Positions 10,819 through 20,833 of a stretch of DNA of 64,000 nt are shown here, in pieces. Location: contig NZ_JARHTQ010000027.1 in assembly GCF_029223525.1 (NCBI RefSeq), positions 1-64,000 on the forward strand, given 5' to 3'. Each line of letters begins with the position of its first letter. Position 1 is the first letter of the stretch. A model generated the notes under the pieces. That model saw only the letters and a list, made by a program, of their open reading frames with translations. It did no database searches and had not been told where the DNA came from. A program made the position numbers and the translations under genes. The DNA comes from Streptantibioticus ferralitis (GTDB lineage: Bacteria; Actinomycetota; Actinomycetes; Streptomycetales; Streptomycetaceae).

Positions 10819-12357
10819 ATGATCGACGTGCCCCCGTCCCTTGCCCGGCTGCCGGTACCGGTCAGCCTCGGGCGCGCGCTGGTGCTTGGCTCGGTCTTCG
10901 TCTGCGCCGCCTGCGGTCTCGTCTATGAACTCGAACTCGTCGCCCTCGCCTCGTACTTGGTGGGTGACTCGGTCACCCAGGCGTCCGTCGTGCTGTCCGT
11001 CATGGTCTTCGCGATGGGGGTCGGCTCGCTGCTGGCCAAGAGCATCCGGTGCCGGGCGGCCGTCGGGTTCGCGCTGATCGAGTCACTGCTCGCGCTGATC
11101 GGCGGGCTGTCCGCGATGGCGCTCTACGCGAGCTTCGCATGGCTCGGGCAGTCCAGTTCCGCGATCACCACCTTCGCCTTCGCGATCGGGCTGCTGATAG
11201 GTGCCGAGGTGCCGCTGCTGATGACGCTGATCCAGCGGATCAGACGGCAGGACGCGGGCGGTGCGGTGGCCGAGCTGTTCGCCGCCGACTACGTGGGTGC
11301 GCTGGTCGGCGGGCTGGCCTTCCCCTTCGTCCTGCTGCCGTTCCTCGGCCAGGTGACGGGCGTGCTGCTGACCGGGGTGGTGAACGCGGGGGCGGGCGCG
11401 GCGACGGTGCTCGGGCTGTTCCGCCGTGATCTGAGCGGACGGGCGCGCGGCTGGCTGATCGGCGTGAACATCGCGGTGCTCGTGGGGCTGGCGACGGCCG
11501 CGGTGTTCGCGGGACCGTTCGAGCGCGCCGCGCGGCAGGCGGTCTACGGCGGCGACGTACGGCTGGCGGTCCGCACGGACGTGCAGGAGGTCGTGCTCAC
11601 CGGCTCGCCCGCGGGCCGTCCGCTGCGACTCTTCCTGGACGGACGGCTGTCCGACTCCGGCCGTGACGAGTACCGCTACCACGAGGCGCTGGTCCACCCC
11701 GCGATGGCGGGCCCGCGCCGCAGGGTGCTTATCCTCGGCGGCGGCGACGGGCTGGCGCTGCGCGAGGTGCTGCGGTACGCGGACGTGGCGTCGGTGACGC
11801 TGGTCGAGGTCGATCCCCAACTGGTCGACCTGGCGCGTGGCGACCCCGGTCTGGCCGGGTTGAACCGTCACTCCTTCGCCGACCGCCGGGTCCGGGTGGT
11901 GACGGCGGACGCCTTCGACTGGCTGTGGGAAAGGCGCCAACCCGGCGTGTACGACGTGGTCATCGAGGACCTGCCGGATCCGGGCATCTCCCGTAGCGCC
12001 AAGCTGTACTCGCAGGAGTTCTACGGGCTGGCCGCGGCCGAACTGGCCCCCGGCGGAAGGCTCGCGGTGCACGCGGGCACCCCGTGCGGCCGCACCACGC
12101 AGTTCTGGACGGTCGATGCGACGATCCGCTCGGCGGGCCTGGACACCAGCGACTACTGGATCCTGTCCAACGGCACGTTCTGGGGCTTCCTCCTGGCGGC
12201 CCGCGATCCCGTCGAAGTACGTCTGCCCGACGCCGCACCACCCCTGCGCTCCCTGACCCCCCAGTCCCTGCACGCGGCCGTCCGCACGGCCGCACTGTCC
12301 CGGGGCGCCGCTCCAGTGCCGCCCTCCACCTTGATGCGGCCCCGGTACGGGCAGTAG
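10819..12357 (+). CDS. Membrane-fused spermidine synthase-like (SpeE) protein
   Basis: 512 residues. The first ~215 residues form six or seven membrane helices. The second half is a Rossmann-type aminopropyltransferase/methyltransferase domain with [16 protein letters not shown] (binds decarboxy-SAM or SAM) and [15 protein letters not shown]. The polyamine-site region reads [11 protein letters not shown] where classical SpeE has the DSSDP-type Asp, so chemistry may differ. Such fused proteins are common in actinomycetes, and whether they make spermidine in vivo is uncertain. Expressed from its own leaderless-type promoter. Confidence 0.85.
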   Translation: MIDVPPSLARLPVPVSLGRALVLGSVFVCAACGLVYELELVALASYLVGDSVTQASVVLSVMVFAMGVGSLLAKSIRCRAAVGFALIESLLALIGGLSAMALYASFAWLGQSSSAITTFAFAIGLLIGAEVPLLMTLIQRIRRQDAGGAVAELFAADYVGALVGGLAFPFVLLPFLGQVTGVLLTGVVNAGAGAATVLGLFRRDLSGRARGWLIGVNIAVLVGLATAAVFAGPFERAARQAVYGGDVRLAVRTDVQEVVLTGSPAGRPLRLFLDGRLSDSGRDEYRYHEALVHPAMAGPRRRVLILGGGDGLALREVLRYADVASVTLVEVDPQLVDLARGDPGLAGLNRHSFADRRVRVVTADAFDWLWERRQPGVYDVVIEDLPDPGISRSAKLYSQEFYGLAAAELAPGGRLAVHAGTPCGRTTQFWTVDATIRSAGLDTSDYWILSNGTFWGFLLAARDPVEVRLPDAAPPLRSLTPQSLHAAVRTAALSRGAAPVPPSTLMRPRYGQ

Positions 12358-12438
12358 TGCGGAGCCCCGTGGGAAAACGAGCCGGACCCTGGTCCCGGCA
12401 GAAGCGCCGGGACGCTGCCCACCCCAGCGGCGTCCCGG

Positions 12439-12444
12439 TAGGCT
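12439..12444 (+). promoter_or_regulatory. Leaderless-type -10 box before the SRPBCC gene
   Basis: TAGGCT, 8 nt before ATG 12453, with no ribosome-binding site in between. Confidence 0.45.
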
Positions 12445-12452
12445 CCGACAAT

Positions 12453-13313
12453 ATGGAGCACGAGGCGTACGTCCCCTTCCCGGTTGAGACCGTGCGGCGG
12501 GCACTGAGCGAGCCCGATCGGGTGGCGCGCTGCGTCTCGGCGCTGCAGCGCGACGCGGCAGCCGCCGTGCCCGGCGGGCTCGCGGGGCGGCTGCGGCTGC
12601 GGATCGGCGGCTCCACCATCACCTACCGCGGCAGCCTGCGGATCGCCGCCTGTGACGGCGGCTTCGAGATCGAGGGCGAGGGCGCGGAGGCCCGCGGCGG
12701 CGGCACCGTGAAGCTGGCGCTGGTCATCGGGCTCGACCCGGAGGGCAGCGGCACCCGGCTCGGCTTCTCCGGCGCCGTACAGGCGGAGGGGCGGCTGGCC
12801 GAGTACGACCAGCCGACGGCGGAGGCGGCCGGCCGCCGTCTGCTGGACCGTTTCGTCTCCGACCTCACCACCGACCTGGAGGCCGAACCGCCCGCCGAGT
12901 TCGCCCCGCCCGCGCAGGAGGCCTCCGCGCAGGGCGTCCTGCTGCCGGACGACGTCGACGACATGGACGAGTCCGAGGACGCCGAATTCGTCGAGCTGCC
13001 CGAACTCCCCGAGGCCGAGGCCGAGGAGGAGGTGGAACTGGTCGAGGTCGACGTGCCGGAGACGCCCGCCGGTCTGGAGGACGATCCGCATCTGCGGGAA
13101 TCCGTCCCCGCCGAGGCCGCGCACGCCCGCCGCACCATGATCGGCCGCAGTGCGGAGGAGGTCGACCACGCGCCGCCGCGCGGCCGCTACGCCCCGGTGC
13201 CCGCACCGGCGACCGGCTCGGCCGCCGATACCCTGCGCTGGGCCGCACCGGCTGCTGCCGCGCTGCTCGCGTCCGCGGTCGTGGTCGGCCGGGTACTGCG
13301 CCGCCGCCGTTAG
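12453..13313 (+). CDS. SRPBCC/CoxG-like ligand-binding protein with C-terminal membrane anchor
   Basis: 286 residues from ATG 12453. Residues 1-150 look like a START/SRPBCC (CoxG-type) fold: an opening VPFPVETVRRALSEPDRVARCV, alternating strands, then a long C-terminal helix with AAGRRLLDRFVSDL. Next come a strongly acidic Glu/Asp/Pro linker (about 150-235), a basic patch and a single C-terminal helix (PAAAALLASAVVVGRVL) followed by Arg residues, suggesting tail anchoring with the domain in the cytoplasm. CoxG relatives help assemble molybdenum hydroxylases or bind hydrophobic ligands; no such enzyme is nearby, so the role is open. Confidence 0.75.
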   Translation: MEHEAYVPFPVETVRRALSEPDRVARCVSALQRDAAAAVPGGLAGRLRLRIGGSTITYRGSLRIAACDGGFEIEGEGAEARGGGTVKLALVIGLDPEGSGTRLGFSGAVQAEGRLAEYDQPTAEAAGRRLLDRFVSDLTTDLEAEPPAEFAPPAQEASAQGVLLPDDVDDMDESEDAEFVELPELPEAEAEEEVELVEVDVPETPAGLEDDPHLRESVPAEAAHARRTMIGRSAEEVDHAPPRGRYAPVPAPATGSAADTLRWAAPAAAALLASAVVVGRVLRRRR

Positions 13314-13472
13314 CGCCGTTCCGGCGGACCCTGGTCGGTTGCGGTGGGTTCGGGCCGCCGGTCCCCGTCGCGCGGGTTGCTCGCCGCCCCGGCGGGTCTT
13401 CTGTGGGGGCAAGCCCCCAGACCCCCAGCGGTGCGAACCCGCCGCAAGCGGCCGAGAGCTGTCGGCAGGGCC

Positions 13473-13478
13473 TAGATT
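13473..13478 (+). promoter_or_regulatory. Leaderless-type -10 box before the aldose epimerase gene
   Basis: TAGATT, 7 nt before ATG 13486, with no Shine-Dalgarno sequence. Confidence 0.5.
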
Positions 13479-13485
13479 CGTGCGT

Positions 13486-14289
13486 ATGCACCAGACACCA
13501 CAACCGGTCCGCCTCACGGCCGGAGACGCCGAACTGACAGTGCGGCCGGACGCGGGCTGCGGTATCAGCAGCCTGCGCGTCGGCGGGACCGAACTGCTGC
13601 GGCAAGGGCCGCGTTACGGCTCCTTCGTCATGGTCCCGTGGTGCGGCCGCACCGAGAACGGGCGATTCCGCAACGGCGGCGTGACCCATCAACTGCCGGT
13701 CAACGCCGCCCCGCACGCCATTCACGGCACCGGCCGTGACGGGTCATGGACGCGGTCGACACACGGGGACGGCACCGCCTCGTTCTTCCACGACCTCACC
13801 GACCCCTGGCCGTACGCGGGCCGCGTCACCCAGGTGTTCGAGCTCACCGAGGACGAACTGCGGATCACCATGGGGGTGGAGACGGCCGAGGAGTCCTTCC
13901 CGGCACAGGCCGGTTGGCACCCGTGGTTCCTGCGCAACCTCGGCCAGGGCGGCCAGGACGCGGTCATCGACTTCACGCCCGGCTGGCAGGAGGAGCGCGG
14001 TGACAACCACCTGCCGACCGGACACCGGATCGACCCCGAGCCGGGCCCCTGGGACGACTGCTTCGGCATGCCGGACGGCGTCGACGTGGCCTTGACCTGG
14101 CCCGGTGAGCTGCGGGTCCGGGTGACCAGTCCGGCCGAGTGGCTGGTGGTCTACGACGAGCAGCCCGAGGCGATCTGTGTGGAGCCGCAGTCGGGACCGC
14201 CGAACGGCCTCAACACCCTGCCGCGGTTGGTCACCCTGATCGACCCACTGGAGATCACGACGGTCTGGGCGTGGGAGCGGCTCGGCTAA
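13486..14289 (+). CDS. Aldose 1-epimerase (galactose mutarotase-like) family protein
   Basis: 267 residues, a single beta-sandwich domain. Family features: YGSFVMVPWCGRTENGRF (substrate Arg/Asn loop), the catalytic-type His in HAIHGTGR and a second in AGWHPWFLR, and the conserved acid in EAICVEPQSGPPNGLN. It interconverts sugar anomers; the exact sugar is unknown. ATG 13486 was chosen because the TAGATT box lies 7 nt before it; a GTG at 13480 is the alternative. pyrE begins within 11 bp of the stop. Confidence 0.85.
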   Translation: MHQTPQPVRLTAGDAELTVRPDAGCGISSLRVGGTELLRQGPRYGSFVMVPWCGRTENGRFRNGGVTHQLPVNAAPHAIHGTGRDGSWTRSTHGDGTASFFHDLTDPWPYAGRVTQVFELTEDELRITMGVETAEESFPAQAGWHPWFLRNLGQGGQDAVIDFTPGWQEERGDNHLPTGHRIDPEPGPWDDCFGMPDGVDVALTWPGELRVRVTSPAEWLVVYDEQPEAICVEPQSGPPNGLNTLPRLVTLIDPLEITTVWAWERLG

Positions 14290-14292
14290 TCT
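14287..14292 (+). promoter_or_regulatory. Leaderless-type -10 box before pyrE
   Basis: TAATCT, overlapping the epimerase stop codon and ending 7 nt before ATG 14300. This spacing favours 14300 over the ATG at 14294 as the pyrE start. Confidence 0.45.
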
Positions 14293-14299
14293 CATGGGC

Positions 14300-14839
14300 A
14301 TGACTGACGCCCGTGACGCCCTGCTGCAGCAGATCAAGGACAAGGCCGTGGTGCACGGCAAGGTGGTCCTCTCCTCCGGCAAGGAGGCCGACTACTACGT
14401 CGATCTGCGCCGGATCACCCTCGACGGTGAGGCGGCCCCGCTGGTCGGCCAGGTGATGCTCGATCTGACCGCCGACCTCGACTACGACGCCGTGGGCGGC
14501 CTGACCCTCGGCGCCGACCCGGTCGCCACCGCGATGCTGCACGCGGCCGCCGCGCGCGGGCGCACGCTCGACGCCTTCGTCGTACGCAAGACGGGCAAGG
14601 CGCACGGCCTGCAGCGCCGTGTCGAGGGCCCGGACGTCAAGGGCCGCCGGGTGCTGGCGGTGGAGGACACCTCCACCACCGGCGGCTCGGTGCTGACCGC
14701 GGTGGAGGCGCTGCGCGAGGAGGGCGCCGAGGTCGTCGGTGTCGCCGTGATCGTCGAGCGCGGCGCCGCCCCGGCGATCGCCGACACGGGGCTTCCGTAC
14801 CTGCAGGCGTACAGCCTGGAGGACCTTGACCTGGCCTGA
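14300..14839 (+). CDS. pyrE: Orotate phosphoribosyltransferase
   Basis: 179 residues. It joins orotate and PRPP to form OMP in pyrimidine synthesis. The N-terminal SSGKEADYYVDLRRITLDG segment is the OPRTase orotate-site signature. The PRPP loop reads RVLAVEDTSTTGGSVLTA. The start at 14300 (MTDARDALL) is preferred to 14294 because of the -10 spacing and the usual family N-terminus. It sits apart from the main pyr cluster, as in other Streptomyces. The gene is followed by the parS palindrome. Confidence 0.95.
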   Translation: MTDARDALLQQIKDKAVVHGKVVLSSGKEADYYVDLRRITLDGEAAPLVGQVMLDLTADLDYDAVGGLTLGADPVATAMLHAAAARGRTLDAFVVRKTGKAHGLQRRVEGPDVKGRRVLAVEDTSTTGGSVLTAVEALREEGAEVVGVAVIVERGAAPAIADTGLPYLQAYSLEDLDLA

Positions 14840-14901
14840 CCGGCGTCGCCAGGGCATCCGGTGTCACAGCCGCCGCGCGCCTGTGACCTGCGCTTATCGA
14901 T

Positions 14902-14937
14902 GAGGGGTTGCTGTTTCACGTGAAACGGCAACCCCTC
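14902..14937. promoter_or_regulatory. parS: parS centromere site (ParB binding) inside a 36-bp palindrome
   Basis: The 14-bp core GTTTCACGTGAAAC at 14913-14926 is the exact bacterial/Streptomyces parS consensus. It is embedded in a larger inverted repeat: GAGGGGTTGC (14902-14911) and GCAACCCCTC (14928-14937) flank it symmetrically, so the full 36 bp can fold as one long hairpin. It lies between pyrE and fba, where it could also act as the pyrE terminator. Streptomyces parS sites cluster around oriC, so this places the window in the origin-proximal core. Confidence 0.9.
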
Positions 14938-15048
14938 GCGCGTAAGTGTGATAGATGCCGTGTGGAGCTTGGGCCGGAGTCTGCGAAGATGACGACGATG
15001 ACGTAGACACGTCTGTACGCCACCCGCGGACTCCCAAGGAGCGGACAC

Positions 15049-16071
<1,023 letters not shown>

Positions 16072-16077
16072 GCGGTA

Positions 16078-16097
16078 TCCGGGGGCCCGCCCCCGGA
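16078..16097 (+). terminator. Hairpin terminator after fbaA
   Basis: TCCGGGGG-CCCG-CCCCCGGA: a perfect 8-bp stem with a 4-nt loop, 6 bp after the stop codon. Confidence 0.7.
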
Positions 16098-16169
16098 CCC
16101 CACGGGGCGATGCCCGGCCCCCTCAGGGCACCTCCCGAGGTCCCCGGCCGCATGCGGCCGGGGACGCGG

Positions 16170-16175
16170 CAGACT
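16170..16175 (+). promoter_or_regulatory. Leaderless-type -10 box before the DUF3151 gene
   Basis: CAGACT, exactly 7 nt before ATG 16183, the same spacing seen at several other genes in the window. Confidence 0.4.
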
Positions 16176-16182
16176 GGGACCC

Positions 16183-16596
16183 ATGGGAATTCACGAGAAC
16201 CTGCTCGGGGGGCCGCCCCCGACCCAGCTGCCCGACGATCCCGAGCCGCGCGAGCTGCTCGCCTCGGGAACCGCGCCGGCCGATGTCGCCGCGAAGTACC
16301 CCGCCTCCTCGCTGGTCTGGGCGCAACTCGCCGACGACGCCTTCGAAGCGGGCCGGGTCGTCGAGTCCTACGCCTACGCCCGCACCGGCTACCACCGCGG
16401 GCTTGACGCGCTGCGCCGCAACGGCTGGAAGGGCCACGGGCCGGTGCCGTGGGAGCACGAGCCCAACCGCGGATTCCTGCGCGCCCTGCACGCCCTCGGC
16501 CGCGCCGCGCAGGCGATCGGCGAGGACGAGGAGCACGAGCGCTGCGCGTCCTTCCTGCGGGAATCCTCCCCGACGGCCGCCGACACGCTGACCTGA
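16183..16596 (+). CDS. DUF3151 family protein
   Basis: 137 residues, a small cytoplasmic, all-helical tetratricopeptide-like protein conserved next to fba in Actinobacteria. Recognisable segments are ENLLGGPPPTQLPDDPEP at the N-terminus and RTGYHRGLDALRRNGWKGHG / VPWEHEPNRGFLRALHAL in the middle. The function is unknown. A separate leaderless-type promoter and a very strong downstream hairpin make it a monocistronic unit. Confidence 0.85.
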   Translation: MGIHENLLGGPPPTQLPDDPEPRELLASGTAPADVAAKYPASSLVWAQLADDAFEAGRVVESYAYARTGYHRGLDALRRNGWKGHGPVPWEHEPNRGFLRALHALGRAAQAIGEDEEHERCASFLRESSPTAADTLT

Positions 16597-16601
16597 TCCG
16601 A

Positions 16602-16646
16602 ACGGCAAGACCTGCCTGGCCGAAGCCGCCAGGCAGGTCTTGCCGT
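16602..16646 (+). terminator. Strong hairpin terminator after the DUF3151 gene
   Basis: Perfect 19-bp inverted repeat (16602-16620 and 16628-16646) with a 7-nt loop, immediately after the stop codon. Confidence 0.85.
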
Positions 16647-16784
16647 ATCGCGGCTGTTCACCGCATGATGCGGATGGGCCGGGCGGTACGTCGATCGTGT
16701 GCGCGGGCCCGAGGGGACCGGGGCTCCGACGCCGACAGGGAAGGAGCGGACCGCTACCCGGTAGTGCAGATCGAGGAGACAGCG

Positions 16785-17627
16785 ATGTCCCACCACCCGG
16801 GGTCCGACGCAGCCGGTCCCGAGACTCCGAACCTCGACTTCGAGGGCACCACCCCCTACGAGGACTACGTACAGGCCGATGTCCTCACCCATCTGCAGCA
16901 CCCGCTCTCCGACGACCCGGGTGAGATGGTCTTCCTGGTCACCACCCAGGTCATGGAGCTGTGGTTCACCGTCATCGTGCACGAGTGGCAGACCGCGGCC
17001 GAGGCGCTCCGCCAGGACGACCTGCCGACGGTCCTGTCGGCGCTGCGGCGCAGCTGCTACGAGCTGGAGTCGCTGAACGCCTCCTGGAAGCCGCTGGCCC
17101 ATCTCACGCCCGCCCAGTTCAACGCCTACCGCAGCGCCCTCGGTGAGGGCTCCGGATTCCAGTCGGCGATGTACCGGCGCCTTGAGTTCCTGCTCGGCGA
17201 GAAGTCCAGCTCGATGCTGGTACCGCACCGCGGCGCGCCGCGGGTGTACGCCGAACTGGAGAAGGCACTCCAGGAACCGAGCCTGTACGACGAGGTGCTG
17301 GGCTTCCTGGCGCGCCGCGGCCACCCGGTCCCCGGTGGGGTACTCGACCGCGACCTCTCGCAGCGCTACGACGCCGATCCCGCGGTGGAGCGGGTCTGGC
17401 AGCAGATCTACTCGGGCCCGCAGGACAGCGACGAGGCGCGGCTCGGCGAGGCGCTGACCGAGGTCGCCGAACTGGTGTGGCGCTGGCGCAACGACCACCT
17501 GGTGGCGACCCGCAGAGCGATGGGCGCCAAGGCGGGCACCGGCGGGTCGGCAGGTGTGGCCTGGCTGGAGAAGCGCGCCCAGAAGAACGTCTTCCCCGAG
17601 CTGTGGACGGCCAGAAGCCATGTCTGA
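16785..17627 (+). CDS. kynA: Tryptophan 2,3-dioxygenase
   Basis: 280 residues; haem enzyme that opens the indole ring of L-tryptophan to N-formylkynurenine, the first step of the kynurenine pathway. Family landmarks: the early TTPYEDYVQADVLTHLQHP, the helix MVFLVTTQVMELWFTVIVHE, SLNASWKPLAHLTPAQFNAYR, the GEGSGFQSAMYRRLEFLLG substrate loop and, near the C-terminus, WRWRNDHLVATRRAMG with the proximal haem His and GTGGSAGVAWL. The ATG has GAGGAGA upstream. Its stop overlaps the kynU start by 8 bp. Confidence 0.95.
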   Translation: MSHHPGSDAAGPETPNLDFEGTTPYEDYVQADVLTHLQHPLSDDPGEMVFLVTTQVMELWFTVIVHEWQTAAEALRQDDLPTVLSALRRSCYELESLNASWKPLAHLTPAQFNAYRSALGEGSGFQSAMYRRLEFLLGEKSSSMLVPHRGAPRVYAELEKALQEPSLYDEVLGFLARRGHPVPGGVLDRDLSQRYDADPAVERVWQQIYSGPQDSDEARLGEALTEVAELVWRWRNDHLVATRRAMGAKAGTGGSAGVAWLEKRAQKNVFPELWTARSHV

Positions 17628-18834
17628 CGCACTCCTTCGACGGGCCGAAGAGCTTGACGGCGACGACCGACTGGCCAAGATCCGCGACCGGTTCGCCCTC
17701 GACACCTCGCCTGACCGCCCGGCCGGCGCCGCGGAGGTCTACCTCGACGGCAACTCCCTCGGCGCGCTGCCGCACGGGGTGGCCGCCCGGCTGCAGGACG
17801 TGGTGGAGCGCGAATGGGGGCGGCTGCGCATCCGTTCCTGGGACGAGAGCGGCTGGTGGACCGCGCCGGAGCGGGTCGGCGACCGGATCGCCCCGCTGAT
17901 CGGGGCCGCGCCGGGACAGGTGGTGGTCGGCGACTCCACCAGCGTGAACGTCTTCAAGGCGCTGGTCGCCGCGGTACGCATGGCGCCGGACGGCCGGGAC
18001 GAGGTGCTGGTCGACGCGGCCACCTTCCCGACCGACGGCTACATCGCCGAGTCGGCGGCGCGGATGACCGGCTGTACGGTCCGCCCGGTGGCGGCGGTCG
18101 ACATGGCGGCCGAGGTCGGGCCGCGTACCGCCGTCGCGCTGGTCAACCATGTGGACTACCGCACCGGACGGCTGCACGATCTGCCCGGCACCACCGCCGC
18201 CGCGCACGCCGCGGGTGCGCTGGTGGTCTGGGACCTGTGCCACAGCGCAGGCGCGCTACCGGTGCGACTCGACGAGCACGGGGTGGACCTGGCCGTCGGC
18301 TGTACGTACAAGTACCTCAACGGCGGCCCGGGTTCGCCCGCGTACCTCTACATCCGCCGTGATCTGCAACCGAGGTTCGACTCGCCGCTGCCCGGCTGGA
18401 ACTCGCACACCGATCCGTTCGGCATGCGGCCGCACTACGCACCGGCGGACGGTGTGCTGCGCGGCCGGGTCGGTACGCCGGAGATCCTGTCGATGCTCGC
18501 GTTGGACGCGGCGTTGGAGGCGTGGGACGGGGTGGCGATCGAGGACGTGCGCCACAAGAGTCTGGCGCTGACCGACTTCTTCCTGGAGTGCGTGGCCGAG
18601 CTGGTTCCCGACGGCCTGGTCGAGTCCATCACGCCCGCTGAACACGCGCTGCGCGGCAGCCAGGTGTCGCTGCGCTGCCGCGGTGCGGGCGAGGTGATGG
18701 CGGCGCTGATCGAGCGCGGCGTGGTGGGCGACTTCCGCCGCCCTGACGTGCTGCGTTTCGGCTTCACCCCGCTCTACACGCGCTACGTGGACGCGCTGCG
18801 GGCGGCGGACACGCTTGCGGACGTACTGCGGTGA
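17620..18834 (+). CDS. kynU: Kynureninase
   Basis: 404 residues; PLP-dependent hydrolysis of kynurenine to anthranilate and alanine. Fold type I with AEVYLDGNSLGALP at the N-terminus, WDLCHSAGALPV (Asp contacting the cofactor) and the Schiff-base lysine in TYKYLNGGPGSPAY (K231), followed by the kynureninase-typical WNSHTDPFGM. The start ATG lies inside the end of kynA and the stop overlaps the next gene as GTGA, so all three kyn genes appear translationally coupled. Confidence 0.95.
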   Translation: MSDALLRRAEELDGDDRLAKIRDRFALDTSPDRPAGAAEVYLDGNSLGALPHGVAARLQDVVEREWGRLRIRSWDESGWWTAPERVGDRIAPLIGAAPGQVVVGDSTSVNVFKALVAAVRMAPDGRDEVLVDAATFPTDGYIAESAARMTGCTVRPVAAVDMAAEVGPRTAVALVNHVDYRTGRLHDLPGTTAAAHAAGALVVWDLCHSAGALPVRLDEHGVDLAVGCTYKYLNGGPGSPAYLYIRRDLQPRFDSPLPGWNSHTDPFGMRPHYAPADGVLRGRVGTPEILSMLALDAALEAWDGVAIEDVRHKSLALTDFFLECVAELVPDGLVESITPAEHALRGSQVSLRCRGAGEVMAALIERGVVGDFRRPDVLRFGFTPLYTRYVDALRAADTLADVLR

Positions 18835-19544
18835 CCCCGGAGGAAGAGGAGGCGGCGCTGTTGGCGCTGCCTCCCGCCCCGCCGGAGGAGACCCTCCGCT
18901 ATGGTCCGCACCCGTCGCAGGTCATCGACTACTACGGGCTGGGCGGTGCGCGGCGCCGGGTGACCGTGCTGCACGGCGGCTTCTGGCGCGAGGCGTACGA
19001 CCGCACCCATCTGTCGCCGCTCGCCGCCGAGTTGGCGCGACGCGGCTTCGCGGTGGCACTGGTCGAGTACCGGCGGGTCGGCGGTGGTGGCGGCTGGCCC
19101 GCGACGTTCGACGATGTGGCGCGGGCGGTGGCCACCGCTTGGGGCGACGCCGACCAGGCGCTGCTCGGCCACTCGGCGGGCGGCCAGCTGGCGCTGTGGG
19201 CGGCGGCGCACGGCGAGGTCACCGGTGTGGTCGCCGTCTCGCCGGTCGCCGATCTCGGCTACGCGCTGGAGCTGGGCCTCAGCGATGGCGCCGTCGCTGA
19301 ACTTCTCGGCGAGGGGGGCGAGTTGGCGTCGGTCGACCCGATGCGGCTGCCGCGGGTGACCGCGCCGACGGTCATCCTGCACGGGACCGACGATCTCGAC
19401 GTCCCGGTCGAGATCTCGCGCCGGTACGCGGTCGCCTGCGGCGCGCGACTACGCGAACTGGCCGGCGTCGGCCACTACGCACCGCTGATCCCCGGCTCCG
19501 CGGCCTTCCCGGAACTCCTGGCGGCCCTGGCCGATGCGCGGTAG
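18831..19544 (+). CDS. Alpha/beta hydrolase, probable kynurenine formamidase
   Basis: 237 residues. The oxyanion motif HGGFW (48-52) is the signature of arylformamidase-type hydrolases. The nucleophile elbow GHSAGG (Ser115), an acid in HGTDDLDVP (about residues 187-190) and His215 in GVGHYAPL complete a triad. Position in the coupled kynA-kynU operon makes N-formylkynurenine the natural substrate, giving a complete tryptophan-to-anthranilate route. Classical KynB of other bacteria is a different (cyclase-like) fold, so the assignment relies on motif plus context. Confidence 0.8.
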   Translation: MTPEEEEAALLALPPAPPEETLRYGPHPSQVIDYYGLGGARRRVTVLHGGFWREAYDRTHLSPLAAELARRGFAVALVEYRRVGGGGGWPATFDDVARAVATAWGDADQALLGHSAGGQLALWAAAHGEVTGVVAVSPVADLGYALELGLSDGAVAELLGEGGELASVDPMRLPRVTAPTVILHGTDDLDVPVEISRRYAVACGARLRELAGVGHYAPLIPGSAAFPELLAALADAR

Positions 19545-19632
19545 GCCTGGCCGGCGGATCTTGGGCGCGGTGGCGGCCTCGGAACCACCGCTACCCGGAA
19601 TCGCAGCGCCCACCGGCACCAAGGAGCACCAG

Positions 19633-20832
19633 ATGGAATTCGACCCCTGGTCACCCGGCTTCGTCGCCGACCCGTACCCGGCCTACCGGCGGCTGCGTGA
19701 GCGTGGGCGTGCGATCTGGTGTGAGCCGACCAACCAGTGGTTGATCCCGCACTACGACGACGTCAGCGCGGGGCTGCGGGACCGGCGCCTGGGCCGGACG
19801 TATCTGCACCGCTTCACGCACGAGGAGTTCGGCCGCACCCCGCCGCCCGCCGAGCACGAGCCGTTCCATGTCCTCAACGGGAACGGGCTGCTCGATCTCG
19901 AAGCCCCTGACCACACCCGGATCCGTCGGCTGGTCTCCAAGGCCTTCACGCCGCGTACGGTGCAAAGTCTGGTGCCGACGGTGCAGAAGCTCGCCGCGGA
20001 ACTCGTCGACGACCTGTGCGCCGAAGGCGGCGGTGATCTGCTCGCCCGGGTCGCAGAGCCGCTGCCGGTCGCCGTCATCGCCGAGATGCTGGGCGTGCCG
20101 CCCGCCGACCGGGGGCTGCTGCGCCCGTGGTCGGCGGCGATCTGCGGGATGTTCGAGCTGAACCCGGACGAGGAGACGGCCACCGCCGCCGTCCGCGCGA
20201 GCCGTGAGTTCTCCGGGTATCTGCGGGAGTTGATCGCCGAGCGGCGTAAGGACCCGGGCGAGGACCTGATCAGCGCGCTGATCGCCGCGTACGACGAGGG
20301 AGACCGGCTCTCCGAGCAGGAGATGGTCTCGACCTGCGTGCTGCTGCTGAACGCGGGCCACGAGGCCACCGTCAACACCACCGCCAACGGCTGGTGGACG
20401 CTCTTCCGTCATCCGGAGCAGCTGGAACTGCTGCGCGCCGAGCCGGGGTTGCTGCCCACCGCCATCGAGGAACTGCTGCGGTACGACACTCCGCTGCAGA
20501 TGTTCGAGCGCTGGGTGCTGGACGACGTCGAGATCGGCTCGACGACGATCCCGCGCGGCAGCGAGGTCGCCCTGCTGTTCGGCTCGGCCCACCGGGACCC
20601 GGCCCGCTTCGCCGACCCCGACCACCTTGACCTGGCCCGCGCCGACAACCCTCATCTGGCGTTCGGCGCGGGCATCCACTACTGCCTCGGCGCACCGCTG
20701 GCCCGCATCGAACTGGCCGCGTCCTTCGGGGCGTTGCTGCGTTCCGCCCCGGGCTTGCGGCTGGTCCGCGAACCCGAGTGGAAGCCGGGCTATGTCATCC
20801 GGGGCCTGCGGGAGCTGCCGGTCGAGATCTGA
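19633..20832 (+). CDS. Cytochrome P450 (CYP107-like)
   Basis: 399 residues, a soluble class I bacterial P450. The start ATG 19633 has AAGGAG at 19621-19626; an in-frame upstream extension overlaps the hydrolase gene and is rejected. Motifs: I-helix LLLNAGHEATVN (AGHEAT oxygen-activation region), ExxR in EELLR, and haem loop FGAGIHYCLG with Cys351 as haem ligand. The substrate is unknown. It follows the kyn hydrolase by 88 bp and could be co-transcribed, which would hint at an indole or anthranilate-type substrate, but in other Streptomyces such P450s are of unknown role. No ferredoxin gene is adjacent. Confidence 0.9.
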   Translation: MEFDPWSPGFVADPYPAYRRLRERGRAIWCEPTNQWLIPHYDDVSAGLRDRRLGRTYLHRFTHEEFGRTPPPAEHEPFHVLNGNGLLDLEAPDHTRIRRLVSKAFTPRTVQSLVPTVQKLAAELVDDLCAEGGGDLLARVAEPLPVAVIAEMLGVPPADRGLLRPWSAAICGMFELNPDEETATAAVRASREFSGYLRELIAERRKDPGEDLISALIAAYDEGDRLSEQEMVSTCVLLLNAGHEATVNTTANGWWTLFRHPEQLELLRAEPGLLPTAIEELLRYDTPLQMFERWVLDDVEIGSTTIPRGSEVALLFGSAHRDPARFADPDHLDLARADNPHLAFGAGIHYCLGAPLARIELAASFGALLRSAPGLRLVREPEWKPGYVIRGLRELPVEI

Positions 20833-20833
20833 G

